A model generated the notes under the pieces. That model made no database searches and had not been told where the DNA came from. It worked only from the letters and a program-made list of their open reading frames with translations. Shown one piece after another: positions 59,548-64,000 of a stretch of DNA of 64,000 nt. This DNA comes from Variovorax jilinensis. GTDB taxonomy: Bacteria > Pseudomonadota > Gammaproteobacteria > Burkholderiales > Burkholderiaceae_C. The translations under genes and the position numbers were made by a program. Numbering within the stretch: the first letter of the stretch is position 1; each line of letters begins with the position of its first letter. The stretch is taken from contig NZ_JASZYQ010000001.1 in the NCBI RefSeq assembly GCF_030316885.1, positions 868,001 to 932,000 on the forward strand, read 5' to 3'.

Positions 59548-60131
59548 GCGGTATCCCCGGTGCGGGCGGCCTCGGCCGTTCGGGCCGCATCGCGCTGCAG
59601 CTGCGCCTTGCGCACGGTCCAGGCGTCGAGGTCTGCGCGCGCATGCAGCGCGTGGGCGTCCATCTCGGCCTGAGGCACCGTGGGCGTGGTCAGTTCGACC
59701 CGGATGCCATTGGGGTCGAAGAAATAGATCGACTCGATGATGTGGTGGTCGGTCAGCCCGAGCACCTCGACGCCGGCCGCCTGCAGGCGTGCCTTGGCCG
59801 CGAGTAGGTCGGCATGCGAGTCGACCCGCAGCGCGATGTGGTTGACCCACGACGGCGTGTTGGGAGAGGGCAGGGCCGCGATGTCGTCGCCGAGATCGAA
59901 GAAGGCGATGTACGAGCCGTCGCGCATCTGGAAGAAGATGTGGACGTAGGGGCAGTACTCGCCGGTGCTCGGCACGTGGTCGCTCTTGATCACGTGCACC
60001 AGCGGCAGGCCGAGCAGGTCTTCGTAGAAACGGCGGGTCTCCTCGCTGTCGCGGCAGCGCCAGGCGAAGTGGTGCAGGCCGCGCACCGGGACGGGTGCTG
60101 TTGCTGGCGCGATCGGGGAAGCTGGCGTCAT
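59544..60131 (-). CDS. VOC family protein (glyoxalase/dioxygenase type)
   Basis: A 195-residue protein with one vicinal-oxygen-chelate repeat set: GLHHFAWRCRDSEETRRFYEDLLGLPLVHVIKSD at the first metal ligand, YVHIFFQMRDGSYIAFFDLGDD, then WVNHIALRVDSHADLL and IIESIYFFDPNGIRVELTTP at the others. Such proteins bind a divalent metal and act as dioxygenases or lyases. It is first in the operon read from the LysR side. Start chosen at ATG 60131; ATG 60182 would add 17 residues within the intergenic promoter zone. Confidence 0.85.
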   Translation of the reverse strand: MTPASPIAPATAPVPVRGLHHFAWRCRDSEETRRFYEDLLGLPLVHVIKSDHVPSTGEYCPYVHIFFQMRDGSYIAFFDLGDDIAALPSPNTPSWVNHIALRVDSHADLLAAKARLQAAGVEVLGLTDHHIIESIYFFDPNGIRVELTTPTVPQAEMDAHALHARADLDAWTVRKAQLQRDAARTAEAARTGDTA

Positions 60132-60193
60132 GAATGGATGTCTCTGCGTCTTCGGGTGGGACGAGGCGATTGGACGCTGCATGCTCGTATGAT

Positions 60194-60219
60194 TCAATCG
60201 AAAAAATTTCATCGATTGA
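60194..60219. promoter_or_regulatory. Inverted repeat TCAATCGA-N10-TCGATTGA at LysR/catabolic operon promoter
   Basis: Perfect 8-bp arms TCAATCGA (60194-60201) and TCGATTGA (60212-60219) with an AT-rich 10-bp spacer. The repeat lies just before the LysR start at 60232 and upstream of the divergent operon beginning with the VOC gene. This is the expected position and size of a LysR regulatory binding site. Confidence 0.6.
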
Positions 60220-60231
60220 TGAGCCATTCAT

Positions 60232-61152
60232 ATGAATCTCACATTGCGGCAGCTCCGGGCCTTCGACGCCGTCGCCGAGACCGGCAGCTTCACCGCTGCG
60301 GCCAAGGCGCTCCACCTGACGCAGTCGGCGCTCAGCGTGCTGGTGCGGGAACTCGAGCGCGAGACCGGCGTGCAGCTGTTCGATCGCCATACGCGGCGCG
60401 TGCTGCTCTCGGACGCGGGGCGCACCTTCCAGCCGCTGATCCAGCGCCTGCTGGCCGACCTGGCTAGCGCCGTCGCCGACCTCGGCGACCTGCGCGACAA
60501 GAAGACGGGCCTGCTGCGGCTTGCGGCGCCGCAGCTGATGGCCTGCACGCTGATGCCGCGCGTCATCGCGGCATGGCGCGAGCGCTACCCCGGCGTTGCG
60601 GTCAACCTCATCGACACGCTGCCCGAGCACCTGCTGGCCGGCCTGGCGACCGGCGAGGCAGAGCTTGCGGTCGGCCAGGATGTCGAGGTCGATGCCACGA
60701 TCGACAGGCGCATCCTGTTTCGCGACCGCCACTGGCTGATCTGCCCGGCGGATCACCGCTTCGCGAACCGCCGCAAGGTGCGCTGGAGCGAACTCGCACC
60801 CTACACCTTCATCGCCCCCACGCGCGACTTCCGCCAGCGCGTGATGCCCGAGCTCCCGGCCGAGGTGCGCGCCTGGATGCAGCGCAGCGAAACCCTGGAG
60901 GTGTCGTACATGACGACCGCGCTCGGCATGGTCGCCAACGGCCTCGGCCTGACCGTCTGCCCCTCGTACTCGGCGTCACTGGTGCGTGCCCACGGCTTGC
61001 GCATGGTGCGCCTGGACGCGCCGGATTTCCACCGCGAGGTCTGCGTCTACAGCGCCGCCGACCGATCGCTCTCGCCGGCGGCGGCGAGCTTCGTGGAGAT
61101 GCTGGAGGGCTTTGCCAGGCGCGAGGGCGGCCGCACCTCCATGGATCGATGA
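60232..61152 (+). CDS. LysR family transcriptional regulator
   Basis: A 306-residue regulator with an N-terminal helix-turn-helix (LRQLRAFDAVAETGSFTAAA, LSVLVRELERETGVQLFDRHTRRV, LSDAGRTFQPLIQRLL) and an effector domain (LLRLAAPQLMACTLMPRVIAAWRERYPGVAV). It is divergent from the nine-gene catabolic operon 60131-53227, and a perfect inverted repeat lies between, so it is the probable regulator. The inducer is likely the operon's substrate or an intermediate. Confidence 0.93.
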   Translation: MNLTLRQLRAFDAVAETGSFTAAAKALHLTQSALSVLVRELERETGVQLFDRHTRRVLLSDAGRTFQPLIQRLLADLASAVADLGDLRDKKTGLLRLAAPQLMACTLMPRVIAAWRERYPGVAVNLIDTLPEHLLAGLATGEAELAVGQDVEVDATIDRRILFRDRHWLICPADHRFANRRKVRWSELAPYTFIAPTRDFRQRVMPELPAEVRAWMQRSETLEVSYMTTALGMVANGLGLTVCPSYSASLVRAHGLRMVRLDAPDFHREVCVYSAADRSLSPAAASFVEMLEGFARREGGRTSMDR

Positions 61153-61194
61153 ATGCGGAGCGCGCCCCTGCAGGCAGGTGGCGCATTCAGTCCA

Positions 61195-62601
61195 TCAATC
61201 CACGCGCTGCAGCTGTGGCGCCTTCCACTTGCCGTTCAAGGCTTCCTGCTTCGGCCAATACAGGCGCATGGCGGCCACGAAGGGGCCCGATGGGGCCGGC
61301 AGCCAGTTCGATTCCCTCTCGGCCCCGGGCGATGCGTTCTGCAGATGGAGCGTGACACCGCCGTCGGCGTCCTTCTTCAGCTGCGGAAGCATCGGCGAGT
61401 TGACGAGGTAGCGGTGGATCGGGTTGGCCACGAGCAGGCTTTCTGGCATGCGATACATCGTGACCGACCAGAATGCATGGACCGGCGGCAGCTGTCCGGG
61501 CGCGAAGCGCAGCGTGTAGGCGTGCGAGCCGTCCAGCCGCCGGCCCTTGGAATCGAGGGCCAGGACGGGGTAGATCGCCTCGTCCTTCGAGTTGCCGTAG
61601 ATGCCCGCCACGGCGGCGGTCATGCGGTACTGGTAGTTGTTCTTCAGGAAGGCGCGCGTGCCGAAGAGGTCGCCGCTGCTGATCTGATGCGTATCGAGCC
61701 GTTGCTTCGTCGCTTCGTTGGACTTCCAGGCGTCGGCGATGCCGTCCCGGACCGCTTGCTTGAGCTCCGGCGACAGCGCCGCGAAGTCGAAGCGCTGTCC
61801 CGGGCCGATGCCGAGCTTGGCGAAGCGCGCCATCAGTGCCTTCTCGGACGGGTTGACCGGCGAAAGGCCCAGGATGAAGTTGAGCGTCGAGAAGAGCTCG
61901 GGTGAGCTGCGCTCGTCCTGCGCGCCCAGCGGTTTCGGGAAGGCGAGCGCCGGCGCGGCGGCGGGCGCCGGCTTGCCGAGGAAGGCCGACAGCGGCTGCG
62001 CCTTGTAGCCGGCCTGGATCTTCTTGACCTTCTCCAGATCGTCCGGCCCGAACAGCTGCGTGCGGTAGATCGCGTTGATGAGCTGCGTCTCGCTGCGGAT
62101 GACGGCGTCGATTCCGGCCGGCTTGCCGCCCTTCCAGCCCGGACCGGCGACCATGTAGGTGCCACCGCCGTTGCCGGTGGCGCGGCTGCCCAGGTAGGCG
62201 AAGTTGAAGGTGTAGGCGTCGATGAGCTGGACCGAGAAATAGCGCCCCTTCTCGATCGGCGGGATGGTCAGCACGATCGGCTCGGCGCGCAGGTCCATGC
62301 CGATGAACGAATAGGGCGTGTCGGAGTTGGGCGTCTGGATGGTGGTGTCCGCCGGCGTGAACACGCGCGCGGTGCTGGCGATCTCGTTCCAGGGGGCCTT
62401 GAACTCGGGTCCGCTCCGGTCGACGTTGTAGGCGTACTGGATCCGGTAGCTGTCCACCATCGGAAAGCCGTACACGTAGGCCTTCTTGGCGATCGCGCGC
62501 GCCTCGGCGGCGCCGGGCGGCTGGGCCGAGGCCGTCGCCGCGAGGATCGACAGCGCGACCACAGGCGCGGCTCGCCGGACGAAGGACAGATGCATCTTCA
62601 T
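61195..62601 (-). CDS. DUF1254/DUF1214 domain-containing periplasmic protein
   Basis: A 468-residue protein with a signal peptide (APVVALSILAATASAQ). The N-terminal DUF1254 part has KKAYVYGFPMVDSYRIQYA, TIQTPNSDTPYSFIGMDLRAEP and RYFSVQLIDAYTFNFAYLG. The C-terminal DUF1214 part has YPVLALDSKGRRLDGSHAYTLRF, PVHAFWSVTMYRMPE and ESNWLPAPSGPFVAAMRLYWP. The pair is common in soil proteobacteria, with no agreed activity. GGAG precedes the ATG. It converges with the LysR gene across 42 bp and is divergent from the antiporter. Confidence 0.92.
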   Translation of the reverse strand: MKMHLSFVRRAAPVVALSILAATASAQPPGAAEARAIAKKAYVYGFPMVDSYRIQYAYNVDRSGPEFKAPWNEIASTARVFTPADTTIQTPNSDTPYSFIGMDLRAEPIVLTIPPIEKGRYFSVQLIDAYTFNFAYLGSRATGNGGGTYMVAGPGWKGGKPAGIDAVIRSETQLINAIYRTQLFGPDDLEKVKKIQAGYKAQPLSAFLGKPAPAAAPALAFPKPLGAQDERSSPELFSTLNFILGLSPVNPSEKALMARFAKLGIGPGQRFDFAALSPELKQAVRDGIADAWKSNEATKQRLDTHQISSGDLFGTRAFLKNNYQYRMTAAVAGIYGNSKDEAIYPVLALDSKGRRLDGSHAYTLRFAPGQLPPVHAFWSVTMYRMPESLLVANPIHRYLVNSPMLPQLKKDADGGVTLHLQNASPGAERESNWLPAPSGPFVAAMRLYWPKQEALNGKWKAPQLQRVD

Positions 62602-62735
62602 GAGGTCTCCAGGGTGGACGAACGGGCATGCTGCGACATGGGGCGACCGGCCGCGGCGCATCGCCGTCGGACGCTGGCGGGCTGCCAAATCCTACTAAGC
62701 TTCGCCGGTCACCGCTTCACGGACCGGTTTCGACC

Positions 62736-64000
62736 ATGAGCACCTTCGAATGGATCATCGCGCTGCTGCTGGGCGCAGCGCTGCTGGCCGAACTCGCGCG
62801 CCGCGTGGGGGCGCCGTATCCGACCTTCCTGGCCCTGGGTGGGGTGCTGCTGGCCTTCGTGCCGTCGAGCCCCCGCTGGACGCTCGATCCGCACCTGGCG
62901 CTCACGCTGTTCGTCGCGCCGGTGCTCGGGCGGGCCGCCTATGACACCTCGCTGCGCGACCTGCGCGCCAACTGGCGGCCGATCGCCGGGCTGGTGCTGG
63001 CCGCGGTCGGCACCACCGTGCTGGCGGTCGCGGTCGCGGTCCGCTGGCTGGTGCCCGACATGCCGTGGGCGATCGCGATCGCGCTCGGCGCCATCGTCGC
63101 GCCGCCGGACGCTGCGGCAGCGACCGCGGTCATGCGCCAGCTCAAGCTGCCGCACCGGCTGCTCAAGATCATCGAAGGCGAGAGCCTGCTCAACGATGCG
63201 AGCGCACTGCTGGTCTACAGGCTCGCGATCATGACCGTGCTGGCCGGCCACCTGGGCTTCGCGAGCTTCGCGCCGGTGTTCCTCCTGACCGTGTTCGGCA
63301 GCCTCGCGGTGGGCGTGGGGCTGGCCCGCGTGGCGCGGCCGCTCGCGATCGGCGTGCGCGACGTGCCGACCGCGCTGATCATGCAGTTCGTGTTCACCTT
63401 CGGCGTCTGGATCGCGGCCGAGGCGGTCGGCCTGTCCGGCATCCTGACGCTGGTCGCCTACGGCATGACGCTCGCGCGGCGCAGCGGCAAGCTCATGCCG
63501 GCCCACATGCGGGTGCCGATCTTCGCGGTCTGGGAGACCGCCGTCTTCGTGCTGAACGCCTTCGCCTTCGTGCTGATCGGCATGCAGCTGCGGCCGATCT
63601 GGGAGCGCCTGACCATCGACGGCGGCCGCGACACGGCCTTCGTCACCGCGCTGGTCGTTCTGCTCGTCACCATCGCGGCGCGCTTCGTCTGGGTCATGGG
63701 CCACAACACCCTGATGCGGTGGCGGATGGCGCGCCGCGGGCCGGCCGACGGCACCGGTCCGGCGCGGCCCCGGATCGCCAACGGCATCCTGCTGTCATGG
63801 TCCGGCATGCGCGGCATCGTGACGTTGGCGGCCGCCTTCGCCATTCCCGAGATGCTGCCCGACGGCTCGCCCTTTCCCTACCGGGACCTGATTCTGCTGT
63901 GCGCCTTCGCGGTGGTGCTGGGCACGCTGGTGTTGCAGGGCCTGACGCTCAAGCCGCTGATTCGCCGCCTGGACCTTAGCGACGACGACCCGGTGGCGAG
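62736..64000 (+). CDS. Sodium/proton antiporter, CPA1 family (right-truncated)
   Basis: The ATG at 62736 opens a frame that runs without stop to the right edge (421 codons). It has about 12 hydrophobic helices. The CPA1 core is visible: ALGAIVAPPDAAAATAVMRQL, IIEGESLLNDASALLVYRLA with the ion-binding Asn-Asp, LSGILTLVAYGMTLARR, AFAFVLIGMQL and LSWSGMRGIVTLAAAFAIP with its conserved GMRG. It exchanges sodium or potassium for protons across the inner membrane. The C-terminal tail is beyond the window, so length and any regulatory domain are unknown. Confidence 0.9.
   Translation, partial: MSTFEWIIALLLGAALLAELARRVGAPYPTFLALGGVLLAFVPSSPRWTLDPHLALTLFVAPVLGRAAYDTSLRDLRANWRPIAGLVLAAVGTTVLAVAVAVRWLVPDMPWAIAIALGAIVAPPDAAAATAVMRQLKLPHRLLKIIEGESLLNDASALLVYRLAIMTVLAGHLGFASFAPVFLLTVFGSLAVGVGLARVARPLAIGVRDVPTALIMQFVFTFGVWIAAEAVGLSGILTLVAYGMTLARRSGKLMPAHMRVPIFAVWETAVFVLNAFAFVLIGMQLRPIWERLTIDGGRDTAFVTALVVLLVTIAARFVWVMGHNTLMRWRMARRGPADGTGPARPRIANGILLSWSGMRGIVTLAAAFAIPEMLPDGSPFPYRDLILLCAFAVVLGTLVLQGLTLKPLIRRLDLSDDDPVA

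Noticed and set aside
60132..60227. Longer start for the VOC protein reaching into the LysR promoter
   Set aside because: It would run through the inverted repeat, and the added residues are not like the family.

Overview
The window is 64 kb of very GC-rich DNA with short intergenic gaps. Its gene content points to a betaproteobacterium of the order Burkholderiales, most likely a Comamonadaceae member such as Variovorax. This rests on two Bug-family (TctC-like) binding proteins, a TctBA transporter pair, many divergent LysR/enzyme pairs, and an AtuA/acyl-CoA carboxylase catabolic set. No rRNA, tRNA, CRISPR array, insertion sequence or phage gene was seen. Both ends cut genes: a phospholipase-D-like protein on the left and a CPA1 sodium/proton antiporter on the right. 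Species assignment is inference.

Region 1 (1-16.8 kb) is mixed housekeeping and accessory genes: an orphan BMP-type binding protein, a divergent SDR/LysR pair, a lone glycosyltransferase, guanine deaminase (guaD), dCTP deaminase (dcd), a YpfJ-type zinc metallopeptidase, an RhlE-type RNA helicase, apaH, a CBS/CorC (HlyC-type) membrane protein, an MDR oxidoreductase, a DUF2238 membrane protein, and an M20 amidohydrolase plus Bug protein divergent from a LysR regulator.

Region 2 (16.8-26.9 kb) is an acyl-CoA catabolic locus. It has a LuxR-type regulator broken by one in-frame stop, AtuA, an NlpC/P60 lipoprotein, and a forward operon of acyl-CoA dehydrogenase, biotin-dependent carboxylase beta and alpha subunits, and enoyl-CoA hydratase, followed by LysR. 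It resembles acyclic-terpene (Atu) or leucine (Liu) degradation. Region 3 (27-32.3 kb) has an SDR, three small proteins, GltS, and TctB-TctA without a binding protein.

Region 4 (32.6-53.2 kb) is the most unusual part. It combines a cytoplasmic sulfatase, an exported sulfatase, a formylglycine-generating enzyme, a HAD hydrolase, a stand-alone receiver protein, an OmpA-type lipoprotein, a DUF3313 lipoprotein, a beta-barrel protein, two copies of a DUF2092 plus small secreted protein module, a lipoprotein patatin phospholipase, a sensor kinase/FixJ-like regulator pair, an AraC regulator and a PlsC-like acyltransferase. Four intergenic gaps in this stretch carry a shared palindrome-like element (TTGCCC-N4-GGGCAA and variants), which suggests one regulon. 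I propose a co-regulated envelope-remodelling or sulfate/phosphate-ester-processing system; its substrate is unknown.

Region 5 (53.2-61.2 kb) is a tightly overlapped catabolic operon read leftwards: VOC protein, alpha/beta hydrolase, FAD monooxygenase, DUF2783 protein, metallo-beta-lactamase-fold protein lacking several metal ligands, Bug protein, 3-hydroxyisobutyrate-dehydrogenase-like enzyme, and an aldehyde dehydrogenase reduced to its two ends by an internal deletion. A divergent LysR gene lies next to a clear inverted repeat. Region 6 holds a DUF1254/DUF1214 protein and the start of the antiporter.
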